Shown: in pieces, positions 1-6,895 of the stretch
How positions within the stretch are numbered: position 1 is the stretch's first letter
Layout: every line of letters begins with the position of its first letter
Source of the DNA: Streptomyces sp. SM10
Lineage (GTDB): Bacteria > Actinomycetota > Actinomycetes > Streptomycetales > Streptomycetaceae
Length of the DNA stretch: 34,931 bases
Direction: 5' to 3'
Assembly (NCBI RefSeq): GCF_002910915.1
Contig: NZ_NEUF01000023.1
Location: 1-34,931, forward strand
Translations under genes and position numbers: made by a program
Notes under the pieces: model-generated
What the model saw: only the letters and a program-made list of their open reading frames with translations
The model's database searches: none
Told to the model about the DNA's origin: nothing

Positions 1-513
1 ATCACGGTCCGCACGGTGCTGGTCTGCGACGACGGCCGTGCGCGCCACCACCGGTTCGGGAGCAGCCACCGGTCCGGGCGCCGCCACCGGTTCCGGAAGA
101 GGTTCCGCCGCCGTCGGCTCCGACACGGGCGGTATCGCCGGCACCGGCCGCTCAGCGGTGACGGGTTCCCGCACCGGCTCCCGCACGGCGGCCCGCTTCC
201 GCATCCCCCGCATGGGCGGGATGCGCGGGACCGCCGGTGGCGCGGGCATGGCCGGCAGCCCCGTCCGCTCCTCCTCGCCGACGAAGGACTCACCCGCGAA
301 GGACTCACCGACGAACGGCTCGCCGACGAGGGCCGGCAGGTCCGGGACCTGGCGTGCCAGCGCGTCGGTCACGGCGTCGCGGTAGCGCGGGTGCAGGACC
401 GTGATCGTGCCGCTGCCCCGGTCCGCCCATCCGATCGCGGTGCCGTCCGGCAGATTCACGTAGAGCCGGTCGTGCCCGAAGAGCTGCCACGACGTGACCT
501 TGAGATCCTGCAT
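1..513 (-). CDS. Hypothetical protein, N-terminal part (runs off the window edge)
   Basis: The start is the ATG at 513, preceded on the minus strand by a good ribosome site (AGAGGGGG, about 4 nt away). The first ~55 residues look folded: MQDLKVTSWQLFGHDRLYVN, then a Gly/Asp/Trp-rich stretch (GTAIGWADRGSG) and 'ITVLHPRYRDAVTDAL'. After that comes a short tandem (F-V-G-E-S/P variants near residues 70-85) and a long Pro/Glu/Val/Ala linker with 'PVREPVTAERP' character. The C-terminus lies beyond base 1. The N-terminal block resembles the lead-in of some Streptomyces nuclease-related-domain (NERD) proteins, but the diagnostic domain would be outside the window, so no function is assigned. It lies downstream of glyA on the same strand with a 162-nt gap. 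Confidence 0.72.
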   Translation of the reverse strand, partial: MQDLKVTSWQLFGHDRLYVNLPDGTAIGWADRGSGTITVLHPRYRDAVTDALARQVPDLPALVGEPFVGESFAGESFVGEEERTGLPAMPAPPAVPRIPPMRGMRKRAAVREPVREPVTAERPVPAIPPVSEPTAAEPLPEPVAAPGPVAAPEPVVARTAVVADQHRADRD

Positions 514-622
514 CGTTCCCCCTCTGTTCACTCCTCCGGCATCCTTGCTCCCCCAGCCTGTACGGCGGTCCGGCCCCCGCACAGGGCGCAGAGCGGGCGC
601 GCGGAGTCGGGGCGACGGCGTT

Positions 623-667
623 CCGGAGCAGCCCGGGCCCGGCGTGCCCCGGACCGGACTGCTCCGG
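623..667 (-). terminator. Candidate terminator hairpin after glyA
   Basis: A perfect 9-bp inverted repeat (CCGGAGCAG at 623-631, CTGCTCCGG at 659-667) lies just beyond the glyA stop codon. The 27-nt loop is GC-rich and can fold further. There is no T-tract, which is common for Streptomyces terminators. Confidence 0.5.
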
Positions 668-675
668 CGCCCCGC

Positions 676-1956
676 TCAGGCCAGGGGGAGGCCCGGCGCC
701 GGATAGGCGTCCATCATCGTCCGCACGTCCTCCCGGACCTTGGAAACGGTCGCTTCATCACCTGTACGAGCGGCGTCGACCACGAGATCGATCCACTGCG
801 CGACCGCTCCCATCTCGGAGGCGGGGATGGCCCGGGACGTCAGGGCAGGGGTTCCGATGCGGATGCCGGACGGGTCGAAGGGCTTGCGGGGGTCGTACGG
901 GACGGTGTTGTGATTGACGACGATCCCGGCCCGGTCGAGCGCCTTGGCCGCGACCTTCCCGGAGACGCCCTTTCCCGTGAGGTCGGCGAGCAGCAGGTGG
1001 TTGTCCGTACCGCCGGACACGAGGTCGAAGCCCCGTGCCGCCAGTTCCTCGCCCAGCGCCCGGGCGTTGGCGACGACCTGGTGGGCGTACGCGGCGAAGT
1101 CCGGCCCCGCCGCCTCCTTGAGCGCGACCGCGATGGCGGCGGTCGTCTGGTTGTGCGGGCCTCCCTGGAGCCCGGGGAAGACGGCGCGGTCGACGGCCCT
1201 GGCGTGCTCGGCCCGGGTCAGCAGCATCGCGCCGCGCGGCCCGCGCAGGGTCTTGTGGGTGGTGGTGGACACCACGTCGGCGTACGGGGCGGGCGAGGGA
1301 TGCGCTCCCCCGGCAATGAGCCCGGCGATGTGGGCGACGTCGGCCACCAGCACGGCTCCCACCTCACGGGCGATCTCGGCGAACCCGGCGAAGTCGATCA
1401 CCCGGGGGACGGCGGTGCCCCCGCAGAAGATCAGCTTGGGCCGTTCGGCGCGGGCGAGGTCGCGCACCTCGTCCAGGTCGATGCGGCCGGTGTCGCGGCG
1501 TACCCCGTAGCGCACGCCCCGGAACCACGTGCCGGTGGCGGAGACACCCCAGCCGTGGGTGAGGTGCCCGCCCATCGGCAGCGACATCCCGAGGACGGTG
1601 TCGCCGGGCTGCAGGAACGCCATGTAGACGGCGAGGTTCGCGGGGGAGCCGGAATACGGCTGGACATTGGCGTGGTCCATCCGGAACAGCGCCCTGGCCC
1701 GCTCGACGGCGAGGGTCTCCACCTGGTCGATGACCTGCTGGCCCTCGTAGTACCGCTTCCCGGGGTAACCCTCGGAGTACTTGTTCTGCAGGACGGTCCC
1801 GGAGGCCTCCAGAACGGCGGAGGACACGTAGTTCTCACTGGGGATCAGGCGCAGGGTGTCCGCCTGGAGCCGCTCCTCGGCGTTCACCAGAGCTGCGAGC
1901 TCAGGATCGGTGGCGGCGAGAGCGGGACGGCGGTCATCGGCATGCTGTACGGCCAC
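676..1956 (-). CDS. glyA: Serine hydroxymethyltransferase
   Basis: PLP enzyme that interconverts serine plus tetrahydrofolate with glycine plus 5,10-methylene-THF; cytosolic one-carbon supply for purines, thymidylate and methionine. The 426-residue product has normal family length. Visible landmarks are LIPSENYVSSAVLEASG (~37-53), the YSEGYPGKRYYEG substrate-binding segment (60-72), VADVAHIAGL (~204-213) and the PLP lysine K235 in TTTHKTLRGPRG. The start is the GTG at 1956, because it has GGGAGGAA 4 nt upstream. An in-frame ATG further up (2085) would put the coding region through the conserved riboswitch and is rejected. Upstream lies a ZTP riboswitch, so synthesis is expected to rise when ZTP/ZMP signals folate shortage. 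Confidence in the product is very high. Confidence 0.97.
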   Translation of the reverse strand: MAVQHADDRRPALAATDPELAALVNAEERLQADTLRLIPSENYVSSAVLEASGTVLQNKYSEGYPGKRYYEGQQVIDQVETLAVERARALFRMDHANVQPYSGSPANLAVYMAFLQPGDTVLGMSLPMGGHLTHGWGVSATGTWFRGVRYGVRRDTGRIDLDEVRDLARAERPKLIFCGGTAVPRVIDFAGFAEIAREVGAVLVADVAHIAGLIAGGAHPSPAPYADVVSTTTHKTLRGPRGAMLLTRAEHARAVDRAVFPGLQGGPHNQTTAAIAVALKEAAGPDFAAYAHQVVANARALGEELAARGFDLVSGGTDNHLLLADLTGKGVSGKVAAKALDRAGIVVNHNTVPYDPRKPFDPSGIRIGTPALTSRAIPASEMGAVAQWIDLVVDAARTGDEATVSKVREDVRTMMDAYPAPGLPLA

Positions 1957-1960
1957 GGGG

Positions 1961-2000
1961 TTCCTCCCGGGTCGGTCGCACGGGGGCGACGTGGACCCGG
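1961..2000 (-). promoter_or_regulatory. Riboswitch expression platform overlapping the glyA ribosome site
   Basis: On the minus strand a 7-bp stem pairs CCGGGTC (1994-2000) with GACCCGG (1967-1973). Nested inside is a 5-bp stem GTCGC (1986-1990)/GCGAC (1975-1979) with a 6-nt loop. The 3' arm covers the first bases of the Shine-Dalgarno (1961-1968). The 5' arm shares bases 1997-2000 with the 3' strand of riboswitch P3 (1997-2001), so the two structures exclude each other. This suggests a translational ON switch: ligand-stabilised P3 frees the ribosome site. The pairing is read from the sequence; the mechanism is inference. Confidence 0.68.
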
Positions 2001-2114
2001 ATGCCCAGGCGGACGGCCCTCCGGCGATGACGCCCCGGGCACGCCCGGAGTGTGCCGCTCCCTCGTGGTCGATTCCACGGAGCACCCTGCCGGGTACACG
2101 CCAGTCGCGGCACT
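1997..2114 (-). promoter_or_regulatory. ZTP/ZMP riboswitch (pfl RNA) in the glyA leader
   Basis: All consensus parts of the pfl motif appear in order on the minus strand. P1 is GTGCCGC (2107-2113) paired with GCGGCAC (2052-2058), followed at once by the signature GACTGGCG (2099-2106). P2 is CGTGG (2075-2079)/CCACG (2064-2068). GGGAGC runs into the P1 3' strand. After a linker, P3 is CCGGA (2020-2024)/TCCGG (1997-2001), enclosing the invariant CCGCCTGGGCA (2002-2012). The class is known to bind ZTP and ZMP and to control folate and purine genes, glyA included. The insert between GACTGGCG and P2 is longer than in the minimal consensus. Confidence 0.93.
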
Positions 2115-2162
2115 CCGCAGCCTACGGTGCGGCGGGCCGACAGGAGACCCGAACCGCTCCGG

Positions 2163-3230
2163 TCAGGCCGAGGTGCGCTTCCGTGCCCCCGGGGCGGTCT
2201 TCTTCGCCGCCGTCTTCTTCGCCGCCGTCTTCTTCGCCGCCGTCTTCTTGGCGGGCGTCTTCCTGGCCGGAGCGTCCTTCTGCGCGGCCCTCTTCCCGGC
2301 GCCCTCCTTCACGGTCGACTTGGCGGCCTTCTTCGCGGCCTTCTTCGCGCCGTCGCCGCTCCCGCCGGACCGTGGCGTACGGCCCTTGATCGGGTGGACG
2401 TCGGCGTCCTTGCCGTCCGCCTCGTCTCCCCCGTCCGCCTTGCCACCCCCGTCCCCCTTCGCCTCCTCGGCGGCCCGCACGCTGCTCTCCAGCGCCGCCA
2501 TCAGGTCGATCACCTGGCCGCCGGGCTCCTCGGTCTCCTCCTCCGCGACGGGTTCACCGGCGGCCTTCGCCGCGACGAGCTCCTCGATCGCCTCGCGGTA
2601 CTCGTCGTGGAGGGTGTCCAGGTCGGCGTCGCCGAGGGTGTTCATCAGCGCGTCGGCCAGATCCAGCTCGGCGTCGCGGACCTTGACGCCCGCATCCGGG
2701 GCGACGTCCTCGGGCGCCCGGATCTCGTCCGGCCAGAGCAGGCCGTGCATCGCGATGACCTCGTCGACCACGCGCAGCATGCCGAGCCGTTCGCGCCCCC
2801 GGATCGCGTACTTCGCGACGGCGACCTTGCCGCTGCGCCGCAGTGCCTCGCGCAGCAGGGCGTACGGCTTGGCGGCGGGGACCCCGTTGGCGGAGAGGTA
2901 GTACGCAGAGTCCAGCTGGAGCGGGTCGATCGCCGAGGCCGGCACGAAACCCTCGATCTCGATGGTCTTGGCGGTGGGGAGAGGGAGCGAGGCGAGGTCC
3001 TCGTCGGTCACGGGGATCACCGTGCCGTCGGCGTCCTCGTACGCCTTCACGGTCTCGGAGGCGGGGATCTCCTCCTCGTCCAGCTCACAGACCTTGCGAT
3101 AGCGGATCCGGCCGCCGTCGGCGAGGTGGATCTGGCGGAAGGAGATCGCGTGGTTCTCCGTGGCGTTCATCAGCTTGACCGGGATGCTGACCAGACCGAA
3201 GGAGATGGAGCCATTCCAGATGGACCTCAC
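2163..3230 (-). CDS. ku: Ku DNA end-binding protein (bacterial NHEJ)
   Basis: Homodimeric ring that binds double-strand DNA ends and recruits LigD-type enzymes. The 355-residue product begins with the classic bacterial Ku opening (RSIWNGSISFGLVSIPVKL) and continues with RKVCELDEEEIP and the core barrel/bridge region to about residue 240. A long tail follows: an acidic, Gly/Asp-rich section (~250-285), then a Lys/Ala-rich tail (~290-355) of AKKTA repeats. Such basic tails are known in actinobacterial Ku proteins and bind DNA. The start is the GTG at 3230, which restores the conserved N-terminus; its ribosome site is only modest (GGGGTGAA). It is transcribed divergently from the LigD polymerase gene across 59 bp, which supports a joint role in end joining. 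Confidence 0.96.
   Translation of the reverse strand: MRSIWNGSISFGLVSIPVKLMNATENHAISFRQIHLADGGRIRYRKVCELDEEEIPASETVKAYEDADGTVIPVTDEDLASLPLPTAKTIEIEGFVPASAIDPLQLDSAYYLSANGVPAAKPYALLREALRRSGKVAVAKYAIRGRERLGMLRVVDEVIAMHGLLWPDEIRAPEDVAPDAGVKVRDAELDLADALMNTLGDADLDTLHDEYREAIEELVAAKAAGEPVAEEETEEPGGQVIDLMAALESSVRAAEEAKGDGGGKADGGDEADGKDADVHPIKGRTPRSGGSGDGAKKAAKKAAKSTVKEGAGKRAAQKDAPARKTPAKKTAAKKTAAKKTAAKKTAPGARKRTSA
2197..2271 (-). repeat. 15-nt coding tandem repeat in the Ku tail
   Basis: Five consecutive 15-nt units code the AKKTA-type repeats of the Ku C-terminus. The first three (2197-2241, unit GTCTTCTTCGCCGCC on the plus strand) are identical; the last two (2242-2271) are diverged. Perfect identity of neighbouring units suggests recent slippage, so tail length may differ between strains. 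Confidence 0.88.
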
Positions 3231-3289
3231 CGTTCACCCCTTACGCCCGCCATGACCGCATACATGCGATTTCATGTGATTCTTATCGT
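3231..3289. promoter_or_regulatory. Divergent ku/ligD promoter region with inverted repeat
   Basis: This 59-bp gap is clearly richer in A/T than its surroundings and must hold promoters for both NHEJ genes. It contains the inverted repeat ACATG (3262-3266)-N6-CATGT (3273-3277), a possible operator. The ligD ATG at 3290 has no Shine-Dalgarno, so its mRNA may be leaderless or start very close to the ATG. No convincing -35/-10 pair is assigned. Confidence 0.5.
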
Positions 3290-4183
3290 ATGACGCCGAT
3301 CACGGAGGTGGAGGGGCGGCGCCTGGCGCTCAGCAATCTCGACAAGGTGCTGTACCCGGCCACCGGCACGACCAAGGGCGAGGTGCTGCACTACTACGCG
3401 GCCACGGCGGCGGGGGCGATGCTGCCGCACCTGCACGACCGGCCGCTGTCCTTCCTCCGGTACCCGGACGGCCCGGAGGGGCTGCGCTTCTTCACGAAGA
3501 ATCCACCGCCCGGTACGCCCGACTGGGTGCGGACGGCACCGGTCCCCCGCAGCGACGATCCCGGCGCCCGCCAGGTGCTCGCGCAGGACCTGCCGTCACT
3601 GATGTGGGCGGCGAACCTGGTGGTGGAGTTCCACACCCACCAGTGGTCCCAGGGCTCCCCCGCCGTAGCCGACCGGATGGTGTTCGACCTGGACCCCGGG
3701 CCGCCTGCGGGCGTCGTCGAGTGCTGCGCGGTCGCCCTCTGGCTGCGGGAGCGGCTGGCCGAGGACGGGCTGTCCTCGTACGGGAAGACCTCCGGCTCCA
3801 AGGGGCTGCACCTCCTCGTCCCCCTGGAGCCCACCCCCTCCGAGGAGGTGACCGCCTACGCGAAGAAGCTGGCGGTCCAGGCTCAGGGCGCGCTCCCGGA
3901 GCTGGCCGTGCACCGGATGACGCGCGCGCTGCGCCCGGGGAAGGTGTTCGTGGATTTCAGCCAGAACGCCGCGGCGAAGACCACCGCGGCCCCGTACACC
4001 CTGCGGGCGAAGGGCAGCCCGACCGTGTCCGCGCCGGTCACCTGGGAGGAGATCGAGGCGTGCGGGACGCCGGACGACCTGCTCTTCCTCGCGGGCGACA
4101 TGGCGGCGCGGCTGGAGCGGCACGGCGATCTGCTCGCTCCCCTGACCGATCCCGGGCAGGCCCGGCCGCTGCCGGGCGGCTGA
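3290..4183 (+). CDS. ligD: Stand-alone LigD polymerase-domain protein (NHEJ primase-polymerase)
   Basis: AEP-family polymerase that fills and extends DNA ends during Ku-dependent end joining. The 297-residue length equals one LigD POL domain; no ligase or phosphoesterase domain is attached. Seen are the opening LSNLDKVLYPATGTTKGEVL, the FLRYPDGPEG segment, FFTKNPP, the metal-binding D133/D135 in MVFDLDPG, the nucleotide-binding SGSKGLHL (168-175), and the third carboxylate D222 in FVDFSQN. All expected catalytic residues are present, so it should be active. The ligase must be encoded elsewhere. The ATG at 3290 is used because the family motif begins right after it. Confidence 0.95.
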   Translation: MTPITEVEGRRLALSNLDKVLYPATGTTKGEVLHYYAATAAGAMLPHLHDRPLSFLRYPDGPEGLRFFTKNPPPGTPDWVRTAPVPRSDDPGARQVLAQDLPSLMWAANLVVEFHTHQWSQGSPAVADRMVFDLDPGPPAGVVECCAVALWLRERLAEDGLSSYGKTSGSKGLHLLVPLEPTPSEEVTAYAKKLAVQAQGALPELAVHRMTRALRPGKVFVDFSQNAAAKTTAAPYTLRAKGSPTVSAPVTWEEIEACGTPDDLLFLAGDMAARLERHGDLLAPLTDPGQARPLPGG

Positions 4184-4366
4184 GCCCAGCCGCGGGGGCA
4201 GCGCGCTCACAGCACCTTCACAGCGCCGCGCGGTCCCCTGAGGAAAGGCCGCAACTGGAGGGTGGAGCGCCCTGTGCGTGGTGCACACTCTGCGCAGACG
4301 CTGCTTCGCGGAGACGTTCTTCCGCCGTGTCCGGGGAGCGGAAGGAAGACACGGGGAGGGCGTGGC
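4184..4366 (+). promoter_or_regulatory. Leader region of the HEAT/zinc-ribbon operon
   Basis: The 183-nt gap contains a 10-bp perfect palindrome TCTGCGCAGA (4289-4298) next to GTGCAC (4281-4286), then the ribosome site GGGGAGGG (4353-4360) for the next gene. Promoter elements are not clear by eye. Confidence 0.35.
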
Positions 4367-6496
4367 GTGTTCACGGGGATCGACGAGGTCGAGTGGGCCT
4401 CGATGAAGCATGCCTACGGACCGGCCGACGACGTGCCGGCACTCCTGCACGGACTCGCCTCCGCCGATCCGGCGGAGCGGGAGAGCGCGCTCGACGGGAT
4501 GTACGGCGCGGTCCACCACCAGGGAAACGTGTACGCCTGCACGCTCGCCTGCATCCCCTTCCTCTTCGAGCTGGCCGTCGACCCGGGCATAGGCGACCGG
4601 GGCGGTGTCGTCGAGCTGCTCACCAGCATCGGCGGCATCGACCTCGACGAGGACGAGGAGGACGGGCTCGACGAGCTGGACGAGGACGAGATCGAGGGCG
4701 TCGCCAACTACGCGATGGCCGCGGCCGCCGTGTCCGCCGGCTCGGCGGTCTTCCTCGAACTCGTCGCCGACGAGGATCCGGGGGTACGGCTCGCCGCCCC
4801 GCTGGCACTGGCCACGCTGCACACCCGGCCGGGCACGGTGCTCGCGCTGCTGCGGGAGCGACTGCCCGTGGAGGCGGACGACGAGGTGCGCCTCGCCCTC
4901 GTCGAGGCCGCCGGGCGGATCGCCCTGCGACACCGGGCACTGGCGGGGCGGGCCACGGACTGGCTGAGCCGGCTGGCCGCCGAGGCGTATCCGCCCGGAC
5001 TGCGGCTCGCAGCCCTCGCGCAGCTCGCCCGGTGCGCCCCCGGCGCCCTCCCGGGCGATGTCGTGCCGGTGGTCTCCGGCCTGCTGCGGGAGCTGCGCTC
5101 CGGGCCCGCCCGTCCGGAACCCCCCGCCGCGCAGCCGCCGGGCGGCGAGGAGGCTGCGGCGGACCGGGCGACCGCTCCGACGTTGGTGGGGCAGTTGCGC
5201 GAGCTGTCCGCCGAGGGGCCGGCCGGGCGCACCACCCCGTGGGCCGCCGACCTGCTGCGGACCCTGCACGTGGGCCTGGACGACCGCGTGGCGGACCGTA
5301 CGGCGCTGCTGGCCGACCAGCTCCGCAGCCCCGATCCCCGGCAGCGCATCGACGCCGTACGCATGAGCAGCGGGCTGATGCGGGCCTGGCGCGGGAACCA
5401 CGAGGACCTGGTGCGGCTGGTCGGCGTGCAGCTGGCGGATCCGGAGCACCGGCTGGCCGAGGCCGCCTCGTACGCGCTGGAGGACCTGTTCCACCTGGCG
5501 GCTCCCGCCGGCGACGCCCTGGCCGCGCGGGTCGCGGCGGACCCCGGGGCGTGGGTGAAGGAGTGGGCGAGCGGACCTCCGGGGCTCGGCTCGTCGGTGA
5601 AGGCGCTGGCCGGGCTGGGAGACGCGCGGGTGCTGCCCGCCTTGGCGGCGGCGCTGGAGCGGCCGGAGGTGCCGCACGACGTGGGCTTCGCCATCAGGTG
5701 CCTGGGCGATGCGGCCGCCCCGCTCGCCGGGGTGCTGTGCCGCAGGCTCGGCGAGGTCGGGCTGGACGAGAGTCTGTACGACCGGGCGAAGCCGCTGCTC
5801 GCCGGGGTGACGGCGCTGCGCGCGGGCGAGGCCGCGCCGGAGGTGCTGCGGGTGCTGCGGGGAGCGCCGGAGTACCGGGGCGAGTGGCTGCGTACGGCGG
5901 CACTGCGGGCGCTGGGCTCGTTCGGGCCGGCCGCCCACTGCGCGGTTCCCGAGCTCCGGCACCTGATGGGGCGGCCGGGGACCGCTGTGGCGACCGAGGC
6001 GGCCGAGGCGCTCTGGGCGGTCACCGGGGACGCCGAGACGGTGCTGCCGGTGCTGGCCGAGGGGCTGCGGGCCGAGCAGATGCGCGACTGCCGGGCGGCG
6101 GTGAGCGCGCTGGGTGCTCTGGGACCGCGCGCCGGGGCGGTGGTGCCGCGGCTGCGGGCGCTGCTGGCGCACGAGGAGCTGTGGCTCCGGGTCGAGGCGG
6201 CGAGCGCCCTGTGGGAGATCACCGGGCGGGCCGCCGACCTGGTGCCGGTGCTCCTGTCGGCATGGGAGAAGAACTGCCACGTCAGGGTCCGGGTCGCGGA
6301 ATGTCTGGCGCGGATGGGCCCCGACGGTGCAGGCTCGGACGCGATACGGGTGCTGCGCGCCGAGCTCCTGTCCGTACGCCGCCACAAGGCGATGGACGGC
6401 GGATCCGGCAGCCACGACACTTATGAGGACGAGAAGCTGCTGGCGCTCTGCCGGCGGGCGCTTCCGGAAGACACGGGGAAGGGAACCACATCATGA
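4367..6496 (+). CDS. HEAT-repeat (armadillo-like) protein
   Basis: The 709-residue alpha-solenoid is built from many ~35-residue helical repeats (examples: 'DEDPGVRLAAPLALATL', 'GDAAAPLAGVLCRRLGEVGL', 'GPRAGAVVPRLRALLAHEELWLRVEAASALWEITG'). Residues 91-110 form an acidic Asp/Glu cluster. There is no signal peptide or membrane segment, so it should be cytosolic, probably a protein-binding scaffold; no catalytic motif is visible. The start is the GTG at 4367, 6 nt after GGGGAGGG, giving VFTGIDEVEW; the longer frame from 4262 has no ribosome site and an atypical composition. It overlaps the next gene by ATGA, so the two are translationally coupled. Specific role unknown. Confidence 0.85.
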   Translation: MFTGIDEVEWASMKHAYGPADDVPALLHGLASADPAERESALDGMYGAVHHQGNVYACTLACIPFLFELAVDPGIGDRGGVVELLTSIGGIDLDEDEEDGLDELDEDEIEGVANYAMAAAAVSAGSAVFLELVADEDPGVRLAAPLALATLHTRPGTVLALLRERLPVEADDEVRLALVEAAGRIALRHRALAGRATDWLSRLAAEAYPPGLRLAALAQLARCAPGALPGDVVPVVSGLLRELRSGPARPEPPAAQPPGGEEAAADRATAPTLVGQLRELSAEGPAGRTTPWAADLLRTLHVGLDDRVADRTALLADQLRSPDPRQRIDAVRMSSGLMRAWRGNHEDLVRLVGVQLADPEHRLAEAASYALEDLFHLAAPAGDALAARVAADPGAWVKEWASGPPGLGSSVKALAGLGDARVLPALAAALERPEVPHDVGFAIRCLGDAAAPLAGVLCRRLGEVGLDESLYDRAKPLLAGVTALRAGEAAPEVLRVLRGAPEYRGEWLRTAALRALGSFGPAAHCAVPELRHLMGRPGTAVATEAAEALWAVTGDAETVLPVLAEGLRAEQMRDCRAAVSALGALGPRAGAVVPRLRALLAHEELWLRVEAASALWEITGRAADLVPVLLSAWEKNCHVRVRVAECLARMGPDGAGSDAIRVLRAELLSVRRHKAMDGGSGSHDTYEDEKLLALCRRALPEDTGKGTTS

Positions 6497-6813
6497 TCAT
6501 TTTCGGTACGCGAGGCTATCTCTACCAACTGGCGGTCCTGACGATGGTGTGCGGCTGGTGCGGGAATCCCGCCGCGCACACCCTGCGCAAGAGGGTCACC
6601 AAGTTCACGCTGTTCTTCGTCCCGCTGTTCCCCTTCTCCACGAAGTACGCGACGCAGTGCACCTTCTGCGGCGGGGAGCGGCAGATACCCAGGGAGCAGG
6701 CCGATCAGCTGCTGGCGCAGGCCCAGGGCGGCCAGGACGGCAATCCGTACGCTGCCGCCCAGCAGCAGCCCGGCTACGCGCCCCCCGGCGGCCGGAACCC
6801 CTACCAGAGCTGA
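6493..6813 (+). CDS. Small zinc-ribbon protein
   Basis: A 106-residue protein with two Cys pairs, CGWC (~20-23) and CTFC (~56-59), spaced as in zinc ribbons. Between them is an aromatic stretch (FTLFFVPLFPFSTKYATQ) that may be a short membrane-associated hairpin or the ribbon core. The C-terminal ~40 residues are Gln/Pro/Gly/Tyr-rich and look disordered, ending NPYQS. Its ATG overlaps the stop of the HEAT gene (ATGA), with AAGGGAACC just upstream. Co-translation suggests it works with the HEAT protein. Related small zinc-ribbon proteins are widespread in Streptomyces without assigned function. Confidence 0.85.
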   Translation: MIIFGTRGYLYQLAVLTMVCGWCGNPAAHTLRKRVTKFTLFFVPLFPFSTKYATQCTFCGGERQIPREQADQLLAQAQGGQDGNPYAAAQQQPGYAPPGGRNPYQS

Positions 6814-6895
6814 TTCCTCCCGGTCGCGCCCGCCGAGGAGTGCCACGAAGCTGACATAAGGGAAATAGCACCCGCCTCTTGCTACGTTGCGGGGC

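Noticed and set aside
16..2901. 961-codon open frame on the plus strand
   Set aside because: It is antisense to glyA, the riboswitch and ku; its Arg/Gly/His-rich composition is typical of empty frames in high-GC DNA.
3596..6426. Two ~940-codon open frames overlapping the HEAT gene on both strands
   Set aside because: They span the end of ligD, a gap and the HEAT gene out of frame; composition is Arg/Gly/Pro-rich with no domain pattern.
6861..6888. SigR/SigE-like promoter (GGAAAT ... CGTT) before the SEDS gene
   Set aside because: The -35 is off consensus (GGAAAT) and the spacing matches neither sigma factor well; too weak to list.
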